Shown here piece by piece: positions 16,776-25,659 of a DNA stretch of 64,000 nucleotides. The notes beneath the pieces were generated by a model. That model was not told the origin of the DNA, did not search any database, and saw only the letters and a program-made list of their open reading frames with translations. Within the stretch, counting starts at the first letter, position 1. Each line of letters begins with the position of its first letter. Source of the DNA: Saprospiraceae bacterium (GTDB lineage Bacteria > Bacteroidota > Bacteroidia > Chitinophagales > Saprospiraceae). The stretch is taken from the NCBI GenBank assembly GCA_016710585.1, contig JADJVN010000001.1:124001-188000 (forward strand), in the 5' to 3' direction. A program made the position numbers and the translations under genes.

Positions 16776-19584
16776 TAGTCATTCTTCTCTGATAACTTCC
16801 AATCATCAAACCAAAAACCATGAACAAACTCCCTAACCAAACTAAATTAATACCTGGAAACTCTATTACTTCCATAACTATATAATCAGTTCTTGGTGCA
16901 TTTTCAGCGATTTCAATTGGAATTTTCAGTTTTGATATGTCGGTATAATTTTCAAAAAAAGAAAATGTCATCACAGCTGAATTTGGATCTATTTTATCAA
17001 AATAAATACTTAATCCAGGCAGTAAACTGATATCAGGAATTGAAAATGATTGATTATCTCTGATGACATAAATTGGTGAAAGTGTTTTCTGAACTCCACC
17101 TTTTGTTACTAACAAATCAGCGGCAACAGCAATGTCCTTATCAACCAATAATCCTGTTTTTGCCTTAGGATTTTTGTTCAAATTCAACAATGTAAATTTA
17201 AGATCTCCTATCTGAATACTATCATTTAACTTAAGCTCTATTGACTTTTTCTCAATTTTATTTGGAACAAAATTCAATACAGAATAAATCGTGTCGGGGA
17301 TTTGAATCCTCATTGACAACTTATCGATATTATCTGGAAATCGATAAACTAAATTTTCTCTGAAAATGATTGCAGGACTTGCAAGAAAAGATTTTTTTAC
17401 ATCTAGGTTATAAAATTCAAAATCCAATTCTAATTGCTCATCAGTATTGAGTGTTTCGAACTCATGCTTATCGATTCTATTTCGAATATTTTTTAAAATA
17501 CCGAAAGATTTTCTTGTATAAAAAGTATCGCCTATTGATACGTTATATTGTTCAAAATCAATGCTATCTTCGGCAGCAGCAGATGCAGTTGCATCCATTT
17601 GTGTTTTTGGAATTTGGGAAATAATTGTAAAAATATCTTTTGACAAATAATGTTTCGTTGCCGGGTTTGAAGCGGCTACTTTTGTCAATTTATTATCATA
17701 TTGAATTTCTGGATTCAACACAAATTTTTCAGCGTTATCAGTTGAATCGCCTTTTGAGAATTGGATATGATACCTTCTCACTTTATTATCCATGCTATCT
17801 AAAGTATACAAAAGTTCATAACCCTCAAGTTTAGCTGGTTCTCCTTTTATTAATAAAAAATTTTTCTTTGGTCCTTCAATATTATCAGTTTCAACATCCT
17901 GAAAAAATAGTTCCGGCTGAAAATTTCTTTTATTTATTCCAGAAAAAATTATCCCTAAAATCAACAAACCAAATCCAGCATGAGCCATTACAGAGGCTAT
18001 TATTTTAGGATTCTTGCGAAGAATACTAATGGCTATTACTAAAGAAGATATAAATGCCCATATGCCAGAAAATAACAAAAGAAACAGACTCCAATGATTC
18101 TTATTTAAAAATTGGAAAACAAAAATTGCAACTACTAAAGCGCTTAATAATGTAATAATTATATTTCTCCAAAAATTTTTATTAACCCCTGATAGCGAAT
18201 AGCCGCAATACCTCAAGAACAATGCAATCCCTGACAATAAGGACACAAATACTCCAATCCAAATTTGAAATCGATTGTGATGGTCTATAACATTGACAGG
18301 CGCGCTTCTGTGATACTCTTTCAAATCTACATTCATTAGCCCCCCGATAAAATCTAAAATTTTATTATAAACAGGCAACGAAGTTGTAAACGTGATTAAT
18401 CCAGCACTAAACAATAAGACGAGACAGCCCATAAACATCCAGAATTCTCTAGACTCAATTTTTTCTTCTTGCTTTGGTGTTAATATAAATTTGCTCGACT
18501 TAATGTAGAGGAATAGAGGAACAAAAAAACTGACGACTCCAAAAAATAAAAGTTGCCACTCCAAGCCCATTTGTGTAAATGCATGTGCAGAACTTTCTCC
18601 AAGTATTCCACTCCTTGTAAGAAATGATGAATATACGACTAAGACAAAAGAAAAAATATAAAACAAAATCGTGGCACGTACTCCATATTCTGTGCTTTTT
18701 GCAACGAGATGACTGTGTATTCCTGCAATTAATATAATCCATGGTACCAAGGACATATTTTCCACAGGATCCCATGCCCAGTATCCTCCAAAACTTAAGG
18801 CTTCATATGCCCATGCTGCCCCCATCAATATGCCTAATCCCAATATTGAAGCTGAAAATAGTGACCACTTTAAAGATGGAACCAGCCATAATTTAAATTC
18901 TTTAATCCATAAGGCGGAAACTGCATATGCAAATGGAATTATTGTAGATGCAAACCCTAAAAACAATGTAGGAGGGTGTATGATCATCCAATAATTTTGT
19001 AATAATGGATTAAGGCCATTGCCTTTAATTAAGCTTGTATATTCTGCATTCTTAAATAAAGGAATGTCCATCACTTGTCTCAATAAAACAAAAGGGCTAC
19101 TCCCTATTTTGACTCCATTAATATGAACTCCAAGTATCATGGAGCACAGTATAATTTCAACTCCAATTATAATTGTAATTATTGCAACATTGACTTTACT
19201 CAAGCTTTTCCAAAAAAATAATCCCAACACAGAGTTCCAAAACATCCAAAGCAAAAAGCTACCCTCTTGGCCTTCCCAAAAAGCTGAAAGGATATACTTC
19301 CTCGCCAACTCGTCTGACACATGAGACCACACATAATTATATTCATAATAATGTCGATCCATCATAAAAAATATCAATACTATAGAAAGAAAAATAAATA
19401 CGACATGGAACAAAAATCCTATTTTTACAGCTTTTAACCACTCTGAATTTTCAGCTTCATTTTTATTCACACTAACTATTCCAGACACTAATGTGTATAT
19501 CCCAGAAAAAAAAGCTAAAATTAAAAATGCATGTCCACAATAATGCACCCATAGGTGTTCATTTACATATTGTATAGGTTCCAT
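16768..19584 (-). CDS. ccmF: Cytochrome c-type biogenesis protein CcmF/CcsA family
   Basis: A large polytopic inner-membrane protein of the heme-lyase family that moves heme from CcmE to apocytochrome c. The tryptophan-rich heme-handling motif GGYWAWDPVENMSLVPW lies at about residue 270, with HPPTLFLGF before it. Roughly the first 550 residues contain about 13-15 membrane helices. The rest is mainly a long periplasmic domain ending in one more helix (LVWLGSLFMVFGLMIG). At 938 residues it is far longer than the about 650 of E. coli CcmF, in line with the extended Bacteroidota form. ccmE ends 3 bases upstream. ccmABC are not in the window. Confidence 0.93.
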   Translation of the reverse strand: MEPIQYVNEHLWVHYCGHAFLILAFFSGIYTLVSGIVSVNKNEAENSEWLKAVKIGFLFHVVFIFLSIVLIFFMMDRHYYEYNYVWSHVSDELARKYILSAFWEGQEGSFLLWMFWNSVLGLFFWKSLSKVNVAIITIIIGVEIILCSMILGVHINGVKIGSSPFVLLRQVMDIPLFKNAEYTSLIKGNGLNPLLQNYWMIIHPPTLFLGFASTIIPFAYAVSALWIKEFKLWLVPSLKWSLFSASILGLGILMGAAWAYEALSFGGYWAWDPVENMSLVPWIILIAGIHSHLVAKSTEYGVRATILFYIFSFVLVVYSSFLTRSGILGESSAHAFTQMGLEWQLLFFGVVSFFVPLFLYIKSSKFILTPKQEEKIESREFWMFMGCLVLLFSAGLITFTTSLPVYNKILDFIGGLMNVDLKEYHRSAPVNVIDHHNRFQIWIGVFVSLLSGIALFLRYCGYSLSGVNKNFWRNIIITLLSALVVAIFVFQFLNKNHWSLFLLLFSGIWAFISSLVIAISILRKNPKIIASVMAHAGFGLLILGIIFSGINKRNFQPELFFQDVETDNIEGPKKNFLLIKGEPAKLEGYELLYTLDSMDNKVRRYHIQFSKGDSTDNAEKFVLNPEIQYDNKLTKVAASNPATKHYLSKDIFTIISQIPKTQMDATASAAAEDSIDFEQYNVSIGDTFYTRKSFGILKNIRNRIDKHEFETLNTDEQLELDFEFYNLDVKKSFLASPAIIFRENLVYRFPDNIDKLSMRIQIPDTIYSVLNFVPNKIEKKSIELKLNDSIQIGDLKFTLLNLNKNPKAKTGLLVDKDIAVAADLLVTKGGVQKTLSPIYVIRDNQSFSIPDISLLPGLSIYFDKIDPNSAVMTFSFFENYTDISKLKIPIEIAENAPRTDYIVMEVIEFPGINLVWLGSLFMVFGLMIGSYQRRMTNG

Positions 19585-19587
19585 CTA

Positions 19588-19980
19588 CTAGCTTTCAGAT
19601 TTTATATAGACTTCTTCATCTTTATACTTTGAAGGACACTTTAGGAGAACATCTTTAGCTATAAAATCATCACCATTAATTTTCCCAGTAATGACTATTT
19701 GTTCACTCAATTCAAAATCTTGAGGCTTAGCTGCTTTGAGTATCACTTTTTGAGTATCACCCTTTTTATCGATTACATAAAAACTAAAATGATTGGGATC
19801 AATTTCAGGATTGTATACCATATCTTTATCCTTGGCAAGTTGACCGACTATTTTAACCTCCTTTTTCGAAGTCCGTGCTTGTTCAAAAGTGGTGTAACTA
19901 GTCAAATCACTTGAAGCATTGATCAACAAAAAAATCGAAATGCCAATAAAAACTAAAGCAATTAAAAATGAAAGTTTCAT
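19588..19980 (-). CDS. ccmE: Cytochrome c maturation protein CcmE, cysteine (CxxxY) variant
   Basis: The periplasmic heme chaperone of system I cytochrome c maturation. It has an N-terminal signal anchor (residues 1-24) and an OB-fold beta barrel. The heme-binding motif near the C terminus reads CPSKY (Cys115, Tyr119) where classical CcmE has HxxxY. Thus the covalent heme attachment residue would be cysteine, as in the CxxxY class known from archaea and Desulfovibrio-like bacteria. It is first in an operon with ccmF, DUF2520 and a small gene. Confidence 0.9.
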   Translation of the reverse strand: MKLSFLIALVFIGISIFLLINASSDLTSYTTFEQARTSKKEVKIVGQLAKDKDMVYNPEIDPNHFSFYVIDKKGDTQKVILKAAKPQDFELSEQIVITGKINGDDFIAKDVLLKCPSKYKDEEVYIKSES

Positions 19981-20015
19981 TGATGAAAAATTTATTTCTT
20001 TGATATTGATTCTAA

Positions 20016-20056
20016 TTTATTGATTGTTTTAGATTTTAATCAATTTTATCAATAAA
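20016..20056. repeat. Inverted repeat in divergent ccmE / ABC-ATPase spacer
   Basis: TTTATTGAT at 20016-20024 is matched by its perfect complement ATCAATAAA at 20048-20056. A nested ATTGATT/AATCAAT pair offers an alternative fold. It lies in the 184-base spacer between divergent genes, where an operator or transcript hairpin could sit. The sequence is very A/T-rich, so chance is a real possibility. Confidence 0.3.
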
Positions 20057-20164
20057 GTAGATCCAATAAGCCAATTTAATAAAACTTTAAGCTACTAAAT
20101 TGTTTAGATTAAGCTTAAAATTAGTACTTTATTGCTAAAAATAGAAATTATATTAAATTAGTAA

Positions 20165-20839
20165 ATGGCTGGAAGGATATTATCAATTCAAAACTTAGAA
20201 ATACAATCTCAAAGCAGCATTGTAGTTCATCCCTTTAATATTGAATTGGACCTAGGACAAGGGATTATTATTTACGGCTTAAATAATTCTGGAAAAAGCT
20301 TAATTTGTGAAACCATTTTCGCCAGTTACAATCAAATCAAAGGGACAATAAAAGTCTGCGATTTCTCATTAAACCCAATATCCCCAACAGACAAAGCAAA
20401 TCTTAGACGAAAATTGGGATATGCTTCACAAGTTTCCCAACTGCTGCCTCACAAAACAGTTAGAGTTAATCTATTGATGGCAATTAATGCTTCGGACAAA
20501 TTTAAAGATATCCCATCTGAAACATTGATCCTAGAACATCTCAATCTTTTTGACCTAAGCCATAGTTTGAAGACAGAATTTGGGGCTTTGTCATATTCCC
20601 AACAAAAATTAATCTCTTTCATAAGAGCTATCATTCATAAACCTAAATTTTTGGTTTTAGATGGTTTAATGGAAGGGCTTGACTCCAAATATCATGAAAT
20701 TATAATCGAAAAATTAGAGCAACTTGTATTAAAAGACAACTTAAGTTACCTGATTACCACTCATTCAGCCCAAAAACTCCCATTCCTACACGCCAAATCA
20801 TTTGAAATCATTGATAATAAGCTGGTAAGCTTGAATTAG
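20165..20839 (+). CDS. FtsE-like ABC transporter ATP-binding protein with degenerate motifs
   Basis: A 224-residue ABC ATPase domain. The LRRKLGYASQVSQLLPHKTV segment resembles the FtsE signature around the Q-loop, and LLEHLNLFDL-like helices follow. Walker A is intact in form (GLNNSGKS). The signature motif reads LSYSQQ instead of LSGGE/Q. Walker B reads FLVLDG, lacking the catalytic glutamate that normally follows the aspartate. The H-loop histidine is kept (TTHSAQ). It may act with the FtsX encoded 31 kb away, since ftsE and ftsX are often unlinked in Bacteroidota; that pairing is inference. CcmA is the other possibility given the ccm genes next door, but sequence favours FtsE. Confidence 0.65.
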   Translation: MAGRILSIQNLEIQSQSSIVVHPFNIELDLGQGIIIYGLNNSGKSLICETIFASYNQIKGTIKVCDFSLNPISPTDKANLRRKLGYASQVSQLLPHKTVRVNLLMAINASDKFKDIPSETLILEHLNLFDLSHSLKTEFGALSYSQQKLISFIRAIIHKPKFLVLDGLMEGLDSKYHEIIIEKLEQLVLKDNLSYLITTHSAQKLPFLHAKSFEIIDNKLVSLN

Positions 20840-20862
20840 TAAAAATGATAGGAGATAAGTCT

Positions 20863-20870
20863 TATATTTG
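20863..20870 (+). promoter_or_regulatory. -7 promoter element for ffh
   Basis: TATATTTG matches TAnnTTTG exactly, 18 bases before the ATG at 20889. It overlaps an alternative upstream TTG start at 20868, which would then precede the transcription start. This favours the ATG at 20889. Confidence 0.5.
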
Positions 20871-20888
20871 CGGCTAAATCGAAATTTC

Positions 20889-22226
20889 ATGTTTGAAAGT
20901 TTAAATGAGAAATTAGAATTCGCGTTCAAAAACCTCAAAGGAGAAGGTAAACTAACGGAATTAAACGTAGCAGAATCCATAAAGGAAATTAGGCGAGCAT
21001 TGGTTGCAGCAGATGTTAACTATAAGATCGCTAAGGAATTTACTGATAAAGTCAAAGATCAGGCTATGGGATCCAAAAATGTTCTTCAAGCGGTTAAACC
21101 TGGGGAATTGATGGTTAAAATCGTCATGGATGAACTCATTGAACTGATGGGAGGACAAGCAGCTGGTCTAAATCTAAATGGCAATCCAGCTGTAATTTTA
21201 ATTTCAGGTCTTCAGGGATCAGGTAAAACGACTTTTTCTGGAAAACTAGCGCTTTATCTAAAGACAAAAAAGAATAAAAAGCCGTTACTAACAGCTTGTG
21301 ATGTCTATCGACCAGCTGCGATTGAGCAAATCTCAGTTCTAGGAGAACAAATAGACGTCCCTGTTTATAAGGAATTAGATAGTAAAGATCCTGTTCAAAT
21401 TGCAAAAAATGCAATTGAAGAAGCAAGGAAAACTGGTAGAGATGTCGTCATCATTGACACTGCGGGAAGAACCGCCGTGGATGAAGAAATGATGAATGAA
21501 ATTGAAAGAATAAAAAATTCAATTCAGCCCTCAGAGACACTTTTTGTTGTGGACTCAATGACTGGACAGGACGCTGTAAATACTGCCCAATCCTTTCATG
21601 ATAGAATTCAATATGATGGTGTTGTATTGACCAAATTAGATGGTGACACTAGAGGTGGTGCTGCTTTATCTGTTAAATATACTATAGGAAAACCCATTAA
21701 ATTCATTTCCACTGGAGAGAAGATGGACACTTTGGACATTTTCTATCCTGATAGGATGGCCCAAAGGATTTTGGGAATGGGGGACATCGTTTCTTTCGTC
21801 GAAAAAGCACAAGAGCAATTTGATGAAAATGAAGCCAAGAAAATCGAAAAGAAAATCAAGGCAAACACCTTTGACTTTAATGACTTCTTAAGCCAAATTA
21901 ATCAAATTAAAAAAATGGGTGACATCAAGAGCTTGATGAATATGATCCCAGGCGTAGGAAAACTGACCAAAGATGTAGATATTGACGATAAGGCTTTTAA
22001 AAAAGTAGAATCAATCATCTACTCCATGACACCTAAAGAACGTAAAAATCCTGAATTGCTCAACATGAGTCGTAAGACTAGAATTGCAAAGGGTTGTGGT
22101 CAGAATCTACATGAGATCAATGCCTTCATGAAACAATTTGAAGAAATGCGAAAAATGATGCATATGCTATCAAAAGGCCAAGGAATGGGGCAAATGATGA
22201 ACCAAATGAAAAATTTCAAACGCTAG
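20889..22226 (+). CDS. ffh: Signal recognition particle protein Ffh
   Basis: The SRP54 GTPase that targets inner-membrane proteins with 4.5S RNA and FtsY. N domain (MFESLNEKLEFAFKNLKG), then G domain with P-loop GLQGSGKTTF, DTAGR, and TKLDGDTRGGAAL. The C-terminal methionine-rich M domain (MKQFEEMRKMMHML, GMGQMMNQM) binds RNA and signal peptides. The ATG at 20889 is chosen over the TTG at 20868 because it matches the family N terminus and because a -7 element overlaps the TTG. Length is about 445 residues. Confidence 0.97.
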   Translation: MFESLNEKLEFAFKNLKGEGKLTELNVAESIKEIRRALVAADVNYKIAKEFTDKVKDQAMGSKNVLQAVKPGELMVKIVMDELIELMGGQAAGLNLNGNPAVILISGLQGSGKTTFSGKLALYLKTKKNKKPLLTACDVYRPAAIEQISVLGEQIDVPVYKELDSKDPVQIAKNAIEEARKTGRDVVIIDTAGRTAVDEEMMNEIERIKNSIQPSETLFVVDSMTGQDAVNTAQSFHDRIQYDGVVLTKLDGDTRGGAALSVKYTIGKPIKFISTGEKMDTLDIFYPDRMAQRILGMGDIVSFVEKAQEQFDENEAKKIEKKIKANTFDFNDFLSQINQIKKMGDIKSLMNMIPGVGKLTKDVDIDDKAFKKVESIIYSMTPKERKNPELLNMSRKTRIAKGCGQNLHEINAFMKQFEEMRKMMHMLSKGQGMGQMMNQMKNFKR

Positions 22227-22276
22227 AATAAGCTTGACATTTAAAAAAGTTGTATTTTCAAGTCAAATTTTGAGAT

Positions 22277-24970
22277 TTGAAAAGTTTCTTTTTTACACTT
22301 AGTTTTTTACTTTATTTTACTATTGGATTTTGTCAACTCCCTTTTGGAGGGTCCGCCCCAAATTTTACAGTTCAAGACATTGGTGGTGGTTCGCATACTT
22401 TATACAATAAATTAGCCGGTGGCAGATCTGCGATACTTGATTTCTCCGCTACTTGGTGTAGTCCTTGTTGGAATTTACATGAAAGTGGTGTATTGAAATC
22501 AGTTCATAGTTCCTTAGGAGGATATACATCAGTATTATTTATGGAATCTGATCTTAACACCAATGTAGATTGCCTTTATGGTCTCTCTACTTGCAGTGGC
22601 TCTGGAACTTGGGGAAATTGGGTTGCAGGGACTAATTATCCTATGGCAAATCTTACTTCTTCAAATGGATCTGCTATTCTTGGACTTTATCAAATAGGAT
22701 ACTACCCTACTGTCTATATTATATCACCTGACAAAAGAGCTTGGGAAATAAGTAATTTTGATTTCGGATATATTGAAAGTTGGGTTAAATATAGCTTTGC
22801 TTTAAAGACCAATCCAGTTGTGACTAATTCGCCTTGTGGAGACAATGGATCCATTATTTTAAATACTTCTGGGGGGCATTCTACTCTCAATTATGTATGG
22901 TCAAATGGAGAATCAACTCCAAATCTAGAAAACATAGGAGGTGGCACCTATCGAGTTACTATTACTGATGCCAATGGATATTTTATTACGGATGGCCCAT
23001 TTACTGTTACTGGCCCTACTCGACGAGTCCAAGCGAGTATCAGTTCTCAAGTAGATAATTTGTGCTTTGGAGATGCAAAAGGAGATGTAAAAACAAATGT
23101 TGCTTATGGAACAGCTCCTTATACTTATGAATGGAGCAATGGTGCTACTACTTCAAGGATTAGCAATTTAGAAGCTGGTCTATATACATTGACAGTAAGC
23201 GACAATGTCAATTGCATTACAGAATTAAGTGCATACATTAGTCAACCTCCAATATTGACTACCCAAATAGTCCCTACTCCTGAAAAATGTGACCAATTAG
23301 ATGGAGAATTACGATTTATTGCCACTGGAGGTGTAGGTCCATATAAATATAGTTTAAGCAATAACTTTGTAAGTAATAATACTTTTAAAGGCTTGAAAAA
23401 AAGTGAATATTTTTATAAAATATTAGACAATAATAATTGTTTGCTTACTGGAGATATATTCCTCGACGGAACTGACAAACCTGCAATTAATGCAGGATCA
23501 AAATCCAGTTTGCATTGTAATACAGATTCACTTCTTATCCCCGCAACTGGAACTGATGACGATCCCTCTATATTATACAAGTGGACCACAAGAAATGGTA
23601 ATATCTTATCTGATCCATCTGTGATGGCAATTTATGTATCTAAAGTAGGAACATACATTCTTAATATAAAAAATTCATTAACGCAATGCAGCAATATTGA
23701 TTCAATCCTAATCATCGATGAACGCAATTATCCAAATGCATCGATCATTGGTGATACTATATTGAACTGCAGTATAAAAGAAGTAAATCTTCAAGGACAA
23801 ACAAATTCAAATAATACTATCAATTTTTGGACAAATGACTTTAATAAAAACTCGGACACAATTTCTGAAATCAAAGCAAAATTACAAGGAAAATACATTT
23901 TCCATGTGCTTGATACCAATACATTTTGCGAATCTCTAATTGAAAAAATTGTAAATATCGATACGGTCTATCCAACTATCCAATTTGAAATCATCGATCC
24001 GCTGAATTGTAAAAATCAATTTTCTTCTATTGACGCAAGAAAATCTTCAAGCGGATTGAATTACAAAAACCAATGGCTTAGTCCATCAAATACTGTAATT
24101 GAAGACACCTTAGTTTTGAACCAATTATCAGAAGAAGGAAATTATTCTCTCAGCATTACAAATCTGAAAAATACTTGTAAGACTTATACAAATATCGTTT
24201 TGAAAAAAGATATTGAAAAACCTAACGCCCATGCAGGATTAGATAAAGACATCCTAAAATGTAAAGAAAATCAAATTAACTTAGATGGCAATCAGTCTTC
24301 AAAAGGGAATCAATATCAATACGCGTGGAGCACTCCAGATGGGACTATATTATCAGGAGAAAATAGTTTAGAACCTATTATTAGTTCAAAAGGAACATAC
24401 ACGATAAATGTAAAAAATATTCAAAACTACTGTCAAAATACTGCCAATGTCATCATAGGAGAACAAGATAAGTTAGCCGCTGCATTTGAAAATACAATAG
24501 TAAATTTCACCATTTCATTAAAGGATCTTACAAATGGTAAAATCTTAAACAGAGTGTGGCAATTTGGTGATGGAACGTTTTCGGCTGAACAAAATCCAAC
24601 CCACACTTATAACAAATCCGGAGCTTATCAATTGTGTTTAATTGTAGAAAATGATTGTAATACAGATACATTGTGTAAGACTATTCTAGTAAAAGAAATC
24701 CTCGGATTAAAAGAAAACAATGAATCAAGCTCAATATCAATTTTCCCTAATCCTGCAAAAGGAAAAGTGAATTTAAAACTAGATTCCAATATTAAATCGC
24801 TTGATCTGCATTTAATGAATTCACTAAAAGAAAACATTCTTATTAAGAAAATTAAAAACCCAACCGAAAATATTGAAATAGACCTCACTAATTTTCCATC
24901 AGGGATATATTATATATTATGCCAAACGGATAAAACTAATTTTATTAAAAAAATATTGATAGAAAATTAA
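22277..24970 (+). CDS. T9SS-secreted thioredoxin / SprB-repeat / PKD protein
   Basis: An 897-residue secreted protein starting at TTG with a clear signal peptide (to about residue 19). Residues 25-170 form a thioredoxin-like domain with an active CxxC (WCSPCWNLH, Cys61/Cys64). Several Ig-like repeats follow; the first two (about 178-325) are SprB-like (YVWSNGESTPNL, YEWSNGATTSRI). Further repeats lead to a PKD domain near 760-805 (WQFGDGTFSAEQNPTHTY). The C terminus is a type A sorting domain (IFPNPAKGKVNL ... FPSGIYYILC). A redox-active head on an adhesin-like stalk exported by T9SS is the likely arrangement. Its stop codon shares TTAA with the convergent DUF218 gene. Confidence 0.88.
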   Translation: MKSFFFTLSFLLYFTIGFCQLPFGGSAPNFTVQDIGGGSHTLYNKLAGGRSAILDFSATWCSPCWNLHESGVLKSVHSSLGGYTSVLFMESDLNTNVDCLYGLSTCSGSGTWGNWVAGTNYPMANLTSSNGSAILGLYQIGYYPTVYIISPDKRAWEISNFDFGYIESWVKYSFALKTNPVVTNSPCGDNGSIILNTSGGHSTLNYVWSNGESTPNLENIGGGTYRVTITDANGYFITDGPFTVTGPTRRVQASISSQVDNLCFGDAKGDVKTNVAYGTAPYTYEWSNGATTSRISNLEAGLYTLTVSDNVNCITELSAYISQPPILTTQIVPTPEKCDQLDGELRFIATGGVGPYKYSLSNNFVSNNTFKGLKKSEYFYKILDNNNCLLTGDIFLDGTDKPAINAGSKSSLHCNTDSLLIPATGTDDDPSILYKWTTRNGNILSDPSVMAIYVSKVGTYILNIKNSLTQCSNIDSILIIDERNYPNASIIGDTILNCSIKEVNLQGQTNSNNTINFWTNDFNKNSDTISEIKAKLQGKYIFHVLDTNTFCESLIEKIVNIDTVYPTIQFEIIDPLNCKNQFSSIDARKSSSGLNYKNQWLSPSNTVIEDTLVLNQLSEEGNYSLSITNLKNTCKTYTNIVLKKDIEKPNAHAGLDKDILKCKENQINLDGNQSSKGNQYQYAWSTPDGTILSGENSLEPIISSKGTYTINVKNIQNYCQNTANVIIGEQDKLAAAFENTIVNFTISLKDLTNGKILNRVWQFGDGTFSAEQNPTHTYNKSGAYQLCLIVENDCNTDTLCKTILVKEILGLKENNESSSISIFPNPAKGKVNLKLDSNIKSLDLHLMNSLKENILIKKIKNPTENIEIDLTNFPSGIYYILCQTDKTNFIKKILIEN

Positions 24971-25659
24971 ATCCAATTTTTGTAGCTATAATATTGTATC
25001 GCAATATACTCTCTCATTGCTTTGATTTGATAGATCAAATAATTCCAAAAATTATATCTTATTTGTAAAGAATAAAATGGTGAATTATTTTGTTCGGGGC
25101 TCAATAATTCAGGTGAGAATGGTTTTTCAATATTATGAACCGCAAAAAAATTTGCTCTGGATCTTTTTCTAAAACAGGCAAGTGTTCTCAGCGTTTGTTC
25201 ATAGTTGCATACCACGATGACATTCGTATTACTTAAATCATTTTCAGATATAATGCTTTCGACTTGAGTCACTGTATTATATCCTTTTGCACTAATGATT
25301 AAATTAGAATTAGCAATACCAAAATTTTTAAATAATACTGAATCTTGCATTATCAAATTTTCATCTAAAGATGGAAAAGCCAAAATCAGTTTTGTATCGG
25401 CTCTTTTCTGTTTAATTTTTGAAACAAGGTAAATCTTCTCTAATGCATCAGAGGAAGGAAAATCATTTCCTGACATCACGATAATAAAATCGGCTTCACC
25501 TACAAGAGAGTGATTATCTTCTGCATATCCATGATACCAATAATATGGAATATCAGTAAATGCCAAACTTAAAAACAAAATAAATACACAAGCAAGCAAA
25601 TAAAGAAACCATCTAATTCCAGTCACTAAAAAGAAACCATATTTCCTGATATTTTGCAT
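24967..25659 (-). CDS. DUF218 family membrane-anchored protein (YdcF/SanA-like)
   Basis: A protein of about 230 residues with one N-terminal membrane helix (YGFFLVTGIRWFLYLLACVF) and a DUF218-like domain. The domain shows DFIIVMSGND, a KLILAFPS strand and NVIVVCNYEQTLRTLACFRK. DUF218 proteins (YdcF, SanA, ElyC) act in envelope integrity, but no reaction is assigned here. I start it at the ATG at 25659, which overlaps the stop of the dioxygenase gene as TGATG. A longer frame to 25704 would bury the membrane helix behind an unlikely leader. Translation is probably coupled. Confidence 0.75.
   Translation of the reverse strand: MQNIRKYGFFLVTGIRWFLYLLACVFILFLSLAFTDIPYYWYHGYAEDNHSLVGEADFIIVMSGNDFPSSDALEKIYLVSKIKQKRADTKLILAFPSLDENLIMQDSVLFKNFGIANSNLIISAKGYNTVTQVESIISENDLSNTNVIVVCNYEQTLRTLACFRKRSRANFFAVHNIEKPFSPELLSPEQNNSPFYSLQIRYNFWNYLIYQIKAMREYIAIQYYSYKNWI

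Noticed and set aside
20165..20839. Assignment as CcmA, the heme-export ATPase
   Set aside because: The gene is divergent from ccmE-ccmF, and LRRKLGY..Q..QLLPHKTV fits FtsE-type sequences better than CcmA.
22233..22262. Terminator after ffh (CTTGA ... TCAAG)
   Set aside because: The stem is only five pairs with a long A-rich loop and no T tract; the CTTGAC ... GTATTTTC arrangement may instead be part of a promoter for the next gene.
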